In this document: positions 10,198 through 22,219 of the stretch, piece by piece
How the letters are laid out: the number at the start of each line of letters is the position of its first letter
How positions within the stretch are numbered: position 1 is the stretch's first letter
NCBI GenBank assembly: GCA_035772735.1
Contig: JASDFA010000016.1
Location: 152,904,501-152,968,500 of the forward strand
DNA: 64,000 nucleotides
DNA from: Datura wrightii
Lineage: Eukaryota > Streptophyta > Magnoliopsida > Solanales > Solanaceae
Reading direction: 5' to 3'
The notes under the pieces: generated by a model
The model's database searches: none
What the model saw: the letters and a program-made list of their open reading frames with translations, nothing else
What the model was told of the DNA's origin: nothing
Translations under genes and position numbers: made by a program

Positions 10198-11550
10198 ATG
10201 ATATTTACGGAAGAAGGATTCATGCCAACCGTGCAACATCAGCGGAGGTTGAACCCGGTGATGAAAGACGTAGTCAGAAAGGAAGTGATCAAGTGGCTTG
10301 ATGCAGGTGTGGTATATCCTATCTCAGACAGTGAATGGGTTAGCCCAGTTCAGTGCGTTTCGAAGAAAGGAGGGATGACCGTGGTCACCAATGAAAAGAA
10401 TGAGTTGATTCCCACACGCACAGTCACGGGCTGGAAAATTTGCATGGATTACAGGAAGCTCAATGAGACCACGAGGAAAGATCATTATCCTATTCCATTC
10501 ATTGATCAGATTTTGGACAGGTTGGCAGGTTAGGAATATTATTGTTTTTTGGATGGTTATTCCGGCTATAATCAAATAGCCATAGCATCGGAGGATCAGG
10601 AGAAGACCACTTTTACATGTCCTTATGGGACATATGCTTTCAGGCTAATCCCATTTGGTGTATGCAATGCACCAGCCACATTCCAGCGATGCATGATGGC
10701 GATTTTCCACGATATGGTGGAAGATTTTGTCGAGGTATTTATGGATGACTTTTTTGTTTTCGGTAACTCGTTTTCTATGTGTCTGTAGAATCTTGACAGG
10801 GTGTTAGCTCGATGTGAAGAATCAAACCTGGTGCTCAACTGGGAAAAGTGCCACTTTTTAGTCAAGGAGGGTATCGTTCTTGGCCATAAGGTGTCATGCA
10901 TGGGGTTAGAAGTCGATCGTGCAAAGATTGAGGTGATTGAAAAGCTACCACCACCAGTGTCAGTGAATGGTGTTCGCAGCTTTCTAGGACATGCTGGGTT
11001 TTACAGATGGTTCATCTAGAACTTCTCAAAAATTTCTAGACCGATATACCGATTGCTAGAAAAAGAGGTGAAGTTCGAATTTGACAAGGAATGTGTAGAA
11101 GCATTCGAGGAGCTAAAAAAGAAGCTGGTGGAAGCGCCTATTCTCATTTCTCCTGATTGGGAACATCCTTTTGAGTTGATGTGTGATGCAAGTGACGTGG
11201 CTGTAGGAGCTGTATTGGGGCGGCGTAGGAATAAAATTTTTCATTCCATTTATTATGCAAGCAAAACACTTGACGCTGCCCAAGTCAATTATATAGTCAC
11301 GGAGGAGGAGATGCTGACTTTAGTGTTTGCATTTGACAAGTTCAGATCCTATCTAGTGGGGTCAAAAGTGGTGGTATATACTAACCATGCAGCAATTCGG
11401 TACTTGTTTGGCAAGAAGGATGCGAAGCCCAGGCTAATTAGGTGGATCTTATTGCTGCAAGATTTTGATATAGAGATCCTAGACAGAAAGGGGAGTGAGA
11501 ATCAGGTTGCAGACCACCTATCACAACTGGAGAGCCATTCACATGTGTAG
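10198..11550 (+). pseudogene. pol: reverse transcriptase-RNase H of Ath-3
   Basis: RT copies the RNA into DNA and RNase H removes the template. The frame is homologous to the intact 477-codon frame of Ath-5. It keeps the RT catalytic FMDD (near 10740), the fingers motif YPISDSEWVSPVQ (near 10316) and the RNase H region MCDASDVAVGAVLG (near 11180). In-frame TAGs occur at about 10531, 10787 and 11018. The RNase H segment reads YTNH where Ath-5 has YTDH, so a probable catalytic Asp is lost. It is inactive. Confidence 0.87.
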
Positions 11551-11785
11551 GAAGGTGAGCGCATCCGAGAAGAGTTCCCGGATGAACAACTCTTGGCAAT
11601 AAAGGAAGCGGAACTCCCTTGGTACACAGATATTGTGAACTTGTTGGTAAGTGGAGTATACCCATCGGAGGCGACGACTCAACAAAGAAAGAAGCTGAGG
11701 CATGAGTCCCGATACTATATTGGGATGAGCCGTACCTGTTCAAGCAAGGACCAGACCAAGTGATGAGGCGATGCATTCCAGAAAG
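11551..11785 (+). pseudogene. pol: RNase H-integrase junction remnant of Ath-3
   Basis: After a TAG at 11548 the sequence still aligns with the Ath-5 region between RNase H and integrase. Landmarks are a YTDIVNLLVSG-like segment near 11625 and the start of integrase (MRRCIPE) near 11764-11785. Homology then stops, so the zinc finger and DDE core are absent. Confidence 0.75.
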
Positions 11786-12688
11786 GTAGGTATGGTAAGG
11801 GTCTAGCACTGAGTAGGCTAAGGGTTAGTCAACCCTATGTCTTAGAACTACGTGCCAACCTAGGTATGTTCAGATTACTGGGACCTCCCTTGTGAGTTTC
11901 CCCTGCCCCCAAGGGGCCTTCAGCTTGATATCGATATCATGGTAGCATCCCTAGCCCTAGAAAGGCTTTGGACGGCTCTGTCCACTTGAGGATAATAGTT
12001 GGGACCATATAAGCTCTATTATGGTAATGTCGGTGAAAAGAAGAGTCTCCCATTGATCCTCATGATTTCAGTTATGCATGTTCAACAATCATGATATTAT
12101 TTTTCAGCAGGTTTGACCCGATGTTCAGTTTTACTTATGAATAATCAGTTATAGCTTTGGGTCAATTGATTCAGTTATGATATTCAGTAATGATACTCAG
12201 CTATGTATGAATCACGTTTTCAGAAAATAACATGCAAGCCCTACTCTCAGACTGCTATGGTGAAATGTTTTATCTTATGCATGATCATCGATTTTACATA
12301 CTTAGCGATTTTACTTACCTTCCATACTCCGTACAATCCACGTACTGACCACATAATCTATGTTGTATCATTTCATGATACAAGCTCGGATATTCAGGCT
12401 CAGTCCCTCCATTAGCCAGACTCTCAGTATTAGCATCTCCTAGTCTCAGTTGGTGAGTCCTCATCTTCCGTGGGCCCTTTATCAGTTGTATTTAGTATTT
12501 TCAGTTTTAGACTATAGCGAGTTAGTTGGGGTCTTGTCTCATCAACTTGTCAGTAGTAGAGGCTTATTAGACATAGCATGTATTCAATTTTCAAACTTGT
12601 GCTATGTATTCAGATGTTATGATTTTTTCATACTTCCTCTTTATTATATATGTTAGACTTCCGCTTGATTATGTTGGGTTTAGATGTC
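11786..12688 (+). repeat. LTR-E: truncated Tekay-like LTR, left part
   Basis: This aligns with 14038-14850 of the next LTR: the 'agtaggctaaggg', 'cctcccttgtgag', 'gttgggacca' and 'gagtctcccattg' blocks are shared. It is therefore the 3' portion of a related LTR without its U3 start. It is interrupted at 12688 by a solo LTR with target duplication atgtc and resumes at 35827. How its left end came to join Ath-3 is unknown. Confidence 0.75.
12684..12688. repeat. Target site duplication, left copy (atgtc) of solo LTR-D
   Basis: atgtc directly precedes TGTTATACC; the identical pentamer follows the LTR end at 35822-35826. Confidence 0.88.
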
Positions 12689-14852
12689 TGTTATACCGTG
12701 GAAGCCCAAAGATCAGACCTGAAAGTTGAAATGGAGAAAAGTTAAAATCTGGCACCAGGCATCAGGACGGATCGTGAGGTGACCCGGAGAGCATCCCATG
12801 AGTCTTGATGTGACTCGTGGGGAGGCCCAGGTGATGAGTTTGCAGTTTAGGAAGTAGGATCCCCACGGGTGTGACCACGACTTGTGGTCAGGCCCCACGA
12901 GTCGTTAGGTTAGTCCTGGGAAGGGGTGATTGAGAAATGGGAGAAAGGAGGCAGTGAACCTAATGGAAAGCACCGATGGGTTGTGGTTCGTCACCACGAT
13001 TCGTGGGGAGGGTCGTGGTCAGCTAGTTGAAGAATTATTTGGTATGGAGGCAGTGTACATGACGGGTGGTGACCACAAGTCGTGGTCACCTGCAACAGAT
13101 TGTGATGTTGCCTATGTCAATCCCAGATGATCAGAGGAGCAGTGTACCTAATGGACGACTCCATGAGTCGTGGCCCATGATGACGAGTCATTAGGTCCCT
13201 TGTTGGACCATTTGGCAGTTATTTTCTGCGAATTTAGTAAGGGCTTTTCTGTAATTCCTAAGATTCCAAGGCCTAAACTACGTCATTTTGAGTTATGAAT
13301 GATGACTTTTAAAGGGGTTAAGTTCATTTTAGGCCAAATTCATTCGTGCATGCAAGGTAGAAGATGAGAGTGCGTGATCAAGCTTAGTGTTCTTCAATTT
13401 CTTCTTGGGCTATCAAAGAAGTGTAAGAATCAGCTACCAACAGGTATATAGGGTTATGAATGGGTGATTCCTTTCACACCCATGCCCAATCCCTCGCTAA
13501 ATCATGAGATTTCTATGTCTAATCTATGGGGTTTTAACCCAAATGCATAAATTTCCTAATTCTCTACATGGGTATGATTTAGTTATGCTCCTACTACTGA
13601 ATTATGAAGCATGGGCAAGTTTTATATTGTTTTCAATCAAACATCATGTTTCTAGTTTTATGAATTAAAAAGCCCATTGATGAGAAGTTCATGAAAGATG
13701 AGATTTGTGATGAATGTATGATGATGAAAATCCTGTTTTAAAGCTAACCATGTTTATAATCATGTTCTTGATGTGAATTGAGTATTTCCAAGCATGATAA
13801 AGCTTTGGGAAATGCCCACATGTTCAGAGTATGATTTATGATTTCACGAATTAAGCTTACCACATGGTTTTGGAGCGAAGACTCCCAATTATCTTTCAGC
13901 TTGTGGTATGGTTTGAGTTAAAGCTTCTCATATGCATGATTTCGTATTTGAGGTGTATTTGATTATTGAGCTTCGTCAATAGACGATGTTGAGCTTCGTT
14001 GAATAATGATGTAGAGCATATGCATGTTTTTAAGAGTAGTGTCTAGTGCCAAGTAGGCTAAGGTTTGATTACCGTATGCCTCAAAACTACACGCCAACAT
14101 AGGTTTATAGTATTATATATATTTTTAGGACCTCCCTTGTGAGCTATCCCCCCAGCCCTATTGGCCCCACGAGCTTGATATTGATATCATGATATCCTCC
14201 CTAGCCCTAGCAAGGCTTTGGATGGCTTTACCCACTTGAGTGTGATAGTTGGGACCATGTAAGCTTTATCGTGGTATATCAGTTAAAAGAGGAGTCTCCC
14301 ATTGTTCCTCATGATTTCAGTTATGCATGTTCATTATTCATGAGATTTATACATCTATATTTGTTATAAAGTAGGTTTGACTCAATGTTCAGTTTTACTC
14401 ATGACTATTAGATTTCAGCGTGAGTCAATCAATTCAGTTATAATGTTATGTTAGCTATGTTATGATGAGATCATGATTTCAGAAAGAATGCATGCAAGCC
14501 CTACTCTCAGATTCTTAATGTCCATGTTTTACATTATGTATTGTGCTTAAATGATTTTACTTGAGCGGTTTTACTTACCCTGCATACTCGATACATTCCA
14601 TGTACTAACCACATACTCTATGCTATATCGTTTCATGATAAAGGATTCGGCTCTCAGGATCAACCCTGTTCATAATCAGTATTCAGAGTTAGCACCATGG
14701 TTGTTGGCGAGTCCACATCTCCCGAGGACTATACTTATTAAGATTTTCTCTATGTACTTTCAGTTTCAGTTTATTTGAGTTAGTTGGGGTCTTATCCCAT
14801 CAACTCATCACGTTTAGAGGCTTTTCATACATATGGATGTATTCAGCTTTAG
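12689..14852 (+). repeat. LTR-D: solo Tekay-like LTR, left part
   Basis: It starts TGTTATACCGTGG. It is split at 14852 by Tek-1 and ends GCTGTGACA at 35821; joined, the two parts total about 2.34 kb. The flanking atgtc duplication is perfect and no internal region of its own is present, so it is a solo LTR left by LTR-LTR recombination. U3 (12770-13195) is dense in the dyad ACGA(C/G)TCGT. There is no credible ORF. Confidence 0.85.
12770..13195. repeat. Cluster of ACGASTCGT dyads in LTR-D U3
   Basis: Many exact or near copies of the odd palindrome ACGA(C/G)TCGT occur in both senses, often inside ccacgacTcgtgg, for example around 12800, 12875, 12895, 12995, 13070, 13160 and 13185. The same motif clusters in the U3 of the LTRs at 14853, 17355, 22220, 25130 and 63792. 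Confidence 0.7.
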
Positions 14853-16158
14853 TGTAACACCCCGAATGCTTCTAAGATGAGATTCCAGGCATAAGGAGAG
14901 AATTTAGACAGAAAATGGAAGTTTGGTGCAGAACGAGTTGGGGGACAACTTGTTAGGAGGCCCCACGAGTCGTGGTCAGACCCAAGGGGAAGCAGTTCTG
15001 AGGTCTGGTCAAGTCTGGTGGTAGCAGATGACCTTACGAGTTATCTTTCTTGGTAATGACTCATTAGGTTGGTCGTTGGGTGGAGGCTAGTGTTCCTTGA
15101 TAAGGTCTCAGGCAGTGGAGGTGACGGATTGCAGGCAATGAATCATCATGGCAGACCACGACTCGTGAAGTACGTCGTGGGTTGTGTTGGGGAAATTTTG
15201 AGAAAATGGGCAGTGTACTCCACGACTCGGTCCCGGTGAGTTGTTACCTTACCCCATGACTCGTGGGGTGCCTCGTGGGGTCTGGCAGAGTAATTTTGCA
15301 TGCGTTTTTTCAAGGGCATTTTCGTAAAGTCCTATGCTTTTAACTTCTAAACTACGTCGTTTTGAATATTATTTGGGACGTTTTTACGGGTTTCTTCAAG
15401 TCTAAACTCTCATTCACTCAAGATATCTCTCAAAGTCTTCTTTCTCCTCTCCTCTCAAGATTTAAGGATTTCACCAAGGTCTTCATCAAGCTTCAAGGTG
15501 TGATTTCGAGCAGGAATTCTTCTACCAGGTATGTGGGTCTTTCAACAAGGATAATCTTCCATCCTTGTGCCCCAAAATGTTTTTATCAAATTTCCTAATT
15601 TCATCTATTCTATAAAAGCATGACCTAGGGTTTGTGTGATGGGTGATTTTGTCTACAATTCCCTAAATTGCAAGATCCTTTATGATTATGAGATTAACTA
15701 TGATGTAGGATATTTGGGTTACCATGAATTATGTGTTGGATGATGAGAAATGTGTGAGATTATAGAATGTCTTCATAAAATGACTTGAACTTTGAATGAG
15801 GCTTTATTATTGTTCACTCAATTATCGTAATTACTTGCATCTATGTTTAGATTTGTGAAGATCGAATGATTATCCCTAAGAACTTGAATGTGCCATTGAT
15901 AGACATGTTAAGAAGAAATTAGAGTTTATGGGCTTGAATTATTGAAAGTAAATATATGCATGTCCCTTATGCTTTTGATGGAATTGATTGGGTATGAGGT
16001 AATTTATGGTAAAGTCCAAATTAATGCATCCTTCTCATGAATTGAAGTAAATCTCGAAATGGGTTTTATGAAATGAAAATGTATACTTCTTCCATAATCT
16101 TGTTGTAAATGTATAAGTTATTCGTTAAGTATATGGCTTCCCGTAACTCCAGAATATA
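14853..16158 (+). repeat. Truncated 5' LTR of Tek-1
   Basis: It starts TGTAACACCCCG and aligns closely with 25130-26450, the 3' LTR of the same subfamily. At about 16158, within an 'aatatat' stretch, it jumps straight into gag sequence matching 20997 onward. The second half of the LTR, the PBS and the gag 5' part are deleted. Confidence 0.82.
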
Positions 16159-17349
16159 TACGAGGAGATTCAGAGTCTTCTTTTCCAAGGTCAAGAGGTA
16201 AACACCACTCATTTTTGATAGTCAGTGCTCCGTACAAACCTAGAGTAAGAAAGCTTATGCATCCGATGTGTACCAGCTGTGGGAAGCACCACTTGGGAAA
16301 ATGTATGGCTGGATCGGACGGTTGTTTCTAGTGCGGCCAGTCGGGCCATAAGCACCGAGATTGTGCAGCGACAAAGCAATGTTAGAGTAGATCCTCATCC
16401 ATCCCTTTAGTAGCTCCGATAGCTCGCCCATTTCAGAAAGTTTATCATCTAATCCCGTGGTGAATGTTGTCAAAACCACTCCTATGCTGTAATAGCACAC
16501 CGGGATAAGGGCATGTCACCAATAGTTGCCACAGGTATGTTCTAAATCTTGCATAACTCTTTATATGTTGCTAGCCCCAGAACCCCAATATTAAATGAGG
16601 AGCTTATGGTTGTTTTTGAGAAGGGGTTGTTGATATGTGATGAGAATAGCTGATAATATGAGACTGGCTGTGATGGTTAGAGGTGAAAAGGGGAGCTACG
16701 AGTTAGTGAATTAGTCCCAACCTTGAGAAATATTCAAGAGCCTTAGAATGATGGCTTTAAAACTAAGGGGGAGATGGTAAACATGTGAGATTAGTCAGAC
16801 CTTGATTATGATAGTAGGGAAGTCCTAACCCTAGCAGTCATAGTATGTCAATCCCTTCAGGTTCAGATAATTTCTCTAGTAGTGTGATTGAAGCTAAGTT
16901 ATGTCCATCCCTAGGTGCGGACTCCCAAAAGTTCTAGATAATCCCTTCAGACAGTGATGAAGATCTTACTTTACGAATCCTTTAGGCCTATTTACGTGTT
17001 ACAAATCAGCCATATGTGTTAATTGATGTTTCCCAGTATGATCAGCTCGAACTTAGTCTTTAGAATATGCCTAGCAGCTCAACATACTCAGGTTATCTCA
17101 TGTATGTGCTCAATTTAGATGTCATGGATGATTCATGCTCATGAGACCTTCCGATTGAAGTCAGACTAGATATTATGAATTCTAACCCCATCTCAGAAAG
17201 TGACTTGAGAGTGAAGACTCAGTCTGTAGTAGTTCAAAGCCAGCCTGAGCGGAAGAATCCATCTCAGTGTTCTATCTAGTTCCATGTTCTTTTCTTGTCC
17301 TTTGGTCTCTTTTGTTCTATAGTATGCATGATCAAGTTAGATATTTAGT
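16159..17349 (+). pseudogene. gag: gag 3' remnant (zinc knuckles) and decayed downstream DNA, left copy
   Basis: The two zinc-knuckle region is at about 16261-16380: a CTSCGKHHLGKC unit, then a second CCHC unit whose aromatic codon is a TAG (near 16330). This arrangement is typical of Tekay/Del gag. The whole stretch, including non-coding DNA to 17349, is nearly the same as 20997-22219 downstream, so it is one copy of a tandem duplication. No other ORF is credible. Confidence 0.78.
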
Positions 17350-17354
17350 CCGGA
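17350..17354. repeat. Flanking pentamer ccgga left of LTR K1
   Basis: ccgga precedes K1 and is found again right after K2 (24989-24993), as expected for a target duplication around an LTR or element. The same position before K2 reads acgga (22215-22219). Confidence 0.65.
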
Positions 17355-20071
17355 TGTAACACCTCGAAAGTCCTCGAGATCAAACGCCGGATTTAGATGT
17401 TGCTCAACAAAAAAACAAGCAGAAACTTGCCTCAGAATGAGTCAGAGAATGACTCGTTAGGTGACTTGAAGGGTCGTGGTCTGACCCGTGAGAAGCTGTA
17501 AGGAAGGGGAGAAAAGCTCAGTGACCATGGATGACTTAACGAGTAATCCTGCCAGGCAACGACTCATTGATTCGGTCGTTGGGTGAAGGGTGGAAGTCAA
17601 GGATGGTTCTCGAGGCAGTGGTGATGACAAGTAAGGGGGACGAGTCGTCGCTCACATGATGACTCTTCAAGTGATCCGTTGCGAGAGAAGAGTTGAAAGA
17701 GGGGGTGCATCTAGTGTACTCCACGATTCATCCCCATGACCCGTCTCCCGTCCCCACGACCCATGGAGTCTCTCGTGGGGACTGGAAGGGTGACTTTTTC
17801 CTGCATTGTTCCAGGGGCATTTCTGTTAACTCCTATGCTTTTAAATTGTAAACCTTGTTGTTTTGAGCTTAGTATGGGACGTTTTAAAGGGGATATCTAG
17901 CCTAAACCCTCATTCCTCATGAAAAAACTTCCCCAAACCTTCTTCCTCTCTCTCCCAAGGCTCAAGGAATTTTTCCAAAGGCTTCAAGGTCAAGTGCCAG
18001 CGGGGAATTCTTCGAAGCAGGTATGTGGGTCTTTCAACAAGGATAATCTTCCATCCTTGTGCCCCAAAATGTTTTTATCAAAAATGCCAATTTCGATTAT
18101 CCTAGAAGAGCATGACTTAGGGTTTTTGAATTGATGGTGAATTCCTCTATTATTCTCTAAATTCCAAGACCTAATATGGTTATGAGTTGATTACAATGTG
18201 AAATAAGTGGGTTACCTTTAATTGTGTGTTGGGTGATGAAAAATGTGGGGTTATTGTATGTTCTTCATAAATGGCTTGAACTTTGAATGAGGCTTTATTA
18301 TTATTCACTTAGTTATTGTAATTTCTTTCACCCATGTTTAAATAAGCGAAGATCATATGATTAACCCTAAGAACTTAAATGCGCCATTGATAGACATGTT
18401 GAGAAGATAATAGAGTTCATGGGCTTGAATAATTGAGAGTGAAATATGCATGTTTATTATGCTTTTGATGGAATTGATTGGATATAAGGTAAAGTTATGG
18501 TAATGGTCTAATTAATGCATCCTTCTCATGCATAGGAGTAAATCTTAAAATGGGTCTTATGAAATGAAGATGTATGCTTCTTCCATGATCCGTTGAATGT
18601 GTACAAGTTATAAGTAAAGTATATGATTTCCTGTATATCTAAAAATGTATGAATCAATGCATGAATGTTAAGGTATGAATCAAATCTATGGAATCATGAA
18701 CAACTCTATGATACATGTTGAATTAAATGAAGCCGAAACTTAATGTGGTGAAAGTGTAGTGCTTAATGTGTGTATATATATACTTTCTAAATATAAGATG
18801 TTTGAAGAAAATACTGATGTGGTTCTATGATGATAAAGCATGAGATTGATATTATCAGAATGTTGGGCTTTTTGTTAGTAGAAAGTAGCCCCGATCCTTC
18901 TGAAATGAATGTTGTATGATGAAAGCAGTGTATGTTCATGTTTCTGGCTAGCTGTAGTAGCATAGACCAGATAGATGATGTTAGATTAGTACTCCTCATG
19001 TTCTTGTCAGCCTGGGACTCTCCATAGCCGAGAATGTTTTCCTTGGTTCAGTCGAGATCCTCCATGGCAGAGAGTGACTCCCTAGTTCAGTTGGGATCCT
19101 TCATAGCAGAGAGTGACTCCCTAGTTCAATCGGGATCCTTCATAGTAAAGAGTGACTCGCTTGTTCAGTCGAGATCCTCCATAGTAGAGAGTGACTCCCT
19201 AGTTTAGTCGGGATCCTCCATAGCAGAGAGTGACTCCCTAGTTTCAGTTGAAATTCCCCCTAGTAGAGAATGACTCCCTTAGTTATATTATCAGTATGAT
19301 TCAGTTCCATATCATTCAGATTTCAAATTATAACATATTTAATATGATGAGAATCAAACTCAGTTGTCAGCAGTGATCCAGTACAGTGTGTGATGCTAGT
19401 TTCAGATTCAGCTCGTATTAAACGTTCAGAACTTGACCCTTATGCATGAGTTCGATGATGTATCATAGTGTGAGATCTAAAGGAAAGTTTCATGTATATA
19501 TACGTGTATTTGAACCATAAGAGTATAATGGCATGTTAATCAGTTTAGTTGATGTACTTGGTTATTTCCTTATTGTATATTTGTATATTTAATTATTCTT
19601 GTTATCCCGCATGCTCAGTGCATTCCAAGTACTGACCACATGCCTTTATGTGCTATATTGTTTCATGATATAGATTCAGGTCTCCAGACTCGACCTCGTG
19701 GTTAGATATGCTTCTTCCTCTCTCAGCTACTAGTGGTGAGTCCACATCTCCCGAGGATGTGATTTATGTTTACATTTTCTTTATGTTTCAGTTTTCAGAT
19801 TTTGGGAGTTAGCTGGGAGCTTGTCCCAGAAACTCGTCAGTTTAGTAGAAGGCTTTCAGACTTGTCTAGACAGATTCAGCGTTGTATCAAGTGTGGTTAT
19901 AATTGTTCTTATGGTTTCTATTAGACTCTTGCTATTAGCTTCCCCTTATTCATGTTGTTAGTCATTTCTATTGTTAAGTGTTATGCTATTTATAATGCCA
20001 TGGGTCGACTTGGAGCCTTTCGGGGTTTCTTGTCCCATGTTACGGCTAGGGTGTAAACTCGAGTTGTGACA
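17355..20071 (+). repeat. LTR K1 of Tek-1
   Basis: The LTR is 2717 bp, from TGTAACACCTCG to GTTGTGACA, followed by a PBS. It aligns end to end with K2 (22220-24988) with a few differences per 100 bp. It contains ACGASTCGT dyads in U3 (about 17430-17790) and a 39-bp tandem repeat array (19010-19280). There is no credible ORF. Confidence 0.87.
19010..19280 (+). repeat. 39-bp tandem repeat array in LTR K1
   Basis: There are about seven imperfect units of 39-40 bp with core 'gagagtgactccctagtt' and 'gggatcctccatag'. Outer units are the most diverged. The homologous arrays in K2 and the Tek-1 3' LTR have about eight and seven units. Confidence 0.85.
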
Positions 20072-20074
20072 AAC

Positions 20075-20090
20075 TTGGTATTAGAGCCAA
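20075..20090 (+). other. Primer binding site after LTR K1 (initiator tRNA-Met type)
   Basis: TTGGTATTAGAGCCAA follows the LTR end after a few bases. It is one base off the standard TGGTATCAGAGCC of chromoviruses primed by tRNA-iMet. Confidence 0.85.
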
Positions 20091-20288
20091 GGTTTAGAGT
20101 GTCCTAGGGTGTCTGAAAGATGCATTAAGTTAAGTCTTTTTCATGGGTGTGAAGCGCGCCAAACTTATGACGAGGAGGCTACGAGATGTTTTAGGAATTT
20201 TCCCTTTTCTTCATGATTCTCATTGTGCGTAGAGTATGAAGCTCTAAACAGTTCCTTCCCTGACTCATTCTTTACACTCTCACAAATA

Positions 20289-21251
20289 ATGCCTCCTAGA
20301 CGAGGAAATGGAAGGAGAAATGGTAATGACCGCCAGCGGGTACCACTAGCCTCGGCAAACCCGATGGATGACCATGTTACCCAAGCCAAGTTCCAGGCAA
20401 CTCTTAATATGTTGGCACAGGCGGTGACCGCCCAGATTAATCAGCATGCAATGGCCCGTATTCCACAGAATGGGAATGTAGCTGCGACAAGGGTGAGGGA
20501 TTTTCTCCGAATGAACCCACCCGAGTTCTTGGGGTCAAACGTAGAAGAGGACCCGTATGAGTTCTTGGAAGAGATTCAGAAGATCACCAAGATCATGGGA
20601 GTGATGGGAATAGAGAGTGCAGACTTAGCCTCCTACCAGTTGAAAGAAGTTGCTTGTATATAGTTTTGTCAGTGGAGGGACAATCGAGGGATTGGAGTAG
20701 GGCCCCTAGGTTGGGATGAATTTAAGACTGCGTTCCTAAACAGGCTTTTCCCTAGAGAGTTGAGAGAGGCTAAGGCGGTAGAGTTCATCAACCTGAAACA
20801 GAATGACATGACAGTTCAAGAGTACATGTTGGAATTTACTCGGCTATATATGTATGCCACGGAGATGGTAGCATACCAGAGAGCCCGAGTGAGCAGGTTT
20901 GTGAATGGAGTGTCAGACTCCTTGATCAAGGAGTGAAGGACTGTTATGTTGCACAAGGATATAGACTTTTCACGTTTTGTGATATTCCCGCAGCATATGA
21001 GGAGATTCAGAGCTTCTTTTCCATGGTCGAGCGGTAGACACCGCTCATTTTCCCAGTGGAGATTGGAAGCCCCAACATTTTCGATAGTCAGTGCTCTGTC
21101 AAAACCTAGAGTAAGGGAGCTTATGTATCTGATGTGTACCAGCTGTGAGAAGCACCACTTGGAAAAATGTATGGCTGGATCGGATGGTTGTTTCTACTGC
21201 GGCCAGTCGGGCCATAAGCACCGAGATTGTGCAGCGACAAGGCGAGGCTAG
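20289..21251 (+). pseudogene. gag: Tekay/Del-type gag (decayed)
   Basis: The ATG at 20289 opens a basic N-terminus (MPPRRGNGRRNGN) followed by a capsid-type domain with the segments FLRMNPPEFLGS and EDPYEFLEEI. A TAG at about 20661 ends the first open stretch. The homology continues past it (FKTAFLNRLFPRELREAKAVEF near 20720-20790) with more stops and a frame change. The frame 20946-21251 ends with two zinc knuckles, CTSCEKHHLEKC and CFYCGQSGHKHRDC (CX2CX4HX4C). The paired knuckle and long capsid domain are typical of Tekay/Del chromoviruses. Gag packages the RNA; this copy is broken. Confidence 0.87.
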
Positions 21252-22219
21252 AGTAGATCCTCATCTATCTCTTTAGTAGCTCCGATAGCTCGCCCATTTC
21301 AGAAAGTTTATCATCTAATCCCGTGGTGAACGTCGTCAAAACCACTCCTATGCCGTAATAGCACACCGAGATAAGGGCAAGTCACCAGTAGTGGCCACAG
21401 GTATGTTCTAAATCTTGCATAACTCTTTATATGTTGCTAGCCCTAGAACCCCGATATTAAATGAGGAGCTTATGGTTGTTTTTGAGAAGAGGTTGTTGAT
21501 ATGTAATGTGAATAGTTGATAATGTGAGACTGGCTGTGATGGTTAGATGTGAAAGTGGGAGCTACGAGTTAGTGAATTAGTCCCAACCTTGAGAAATATT
21601 CAAGAGCCTTAGAATGATGGCATTAAGACTAAGGGGGAGATGGTAAACATGTGATATTAGTCAGACCTTGATTATGATAGTAGGGAAGTCCTAACCCTAG
21701 CAGTCATAGTATGTCAATCCCTTTTTGGTTTAGATAATTTCTCTAGTAGTTCGGTTGAAGCTAAGTTATGTCCATCCCTAGGCGCGGACTCCAGAAGTTC
21801 TAGATAATCCCTTCAGATAGTGATGACGATATTACTTTACGAATCCTTTAGGCCTATTTACGTGTTACAAATCAGCCATATGTATTAATTCATGTTTCCC
21901 AGTATGATCAGCTTGAACTCAGTCTTTAGAATATGCCTAGCAGCTCAACATACTCAGGTTATCTCATGTGTTTGCTCAGTTTAGATTGCATGAATGATTC
22001 ATGCTCTTGAGACCTCCAGTTGAAGTCAGACTAGATATTATGAATTCTAACCCTGTATCAGAAAGTGACTTGAGAGTGAAGGCTCAGTCTGTAGTAGTTC
22101 AGTGCCAGCCTGAGCGGAAGAATCCTTCTTAGTGTTCTATCTAGTTCCATGTCATTTTCATGTCCTTTGGTCTCTTTTGTTCTATAGCATGCATGATCAA
22201 GTTAGATATTCAGTACGGA
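21252..22219 (+). other. Decayed DNA between gag and LTR K2
   Basis: There is no credible ORF and no recognisable protease or RT motif in this 0.97 kb. It is closely similar to 16385-17349. It runs directly into K2 without an obvious polypurine tract, which argues against K2 being a normal 3' LTR. Confidence 0.7.

Larger units (their letters stand above)
7400..11785 (+). mobile_element. Ath-3: 5' part of an Athila-like element, truncated in integrase
   Basis: Downstream of the shared LTR lie a PBS (7406-7423), then gag, protease, RT and RNase H, all with stops. Homology to Ath-5 ends at about 11785, at the codons matching the integrase N-terminus. There it switches abruptly to an unrelated LTR fragment. 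The integrase core, env-like ORF and 3' LTR are not found anywhere to the right. Confidence 0.85.

Noticed and set aside
19010..19280. CRISPR-like array of regular repeats
   Set aside because: Units are directly adjacent 39-bp tandem repeats with no spacers, lie in an LTR and recur in three LTR copies of a plant element.
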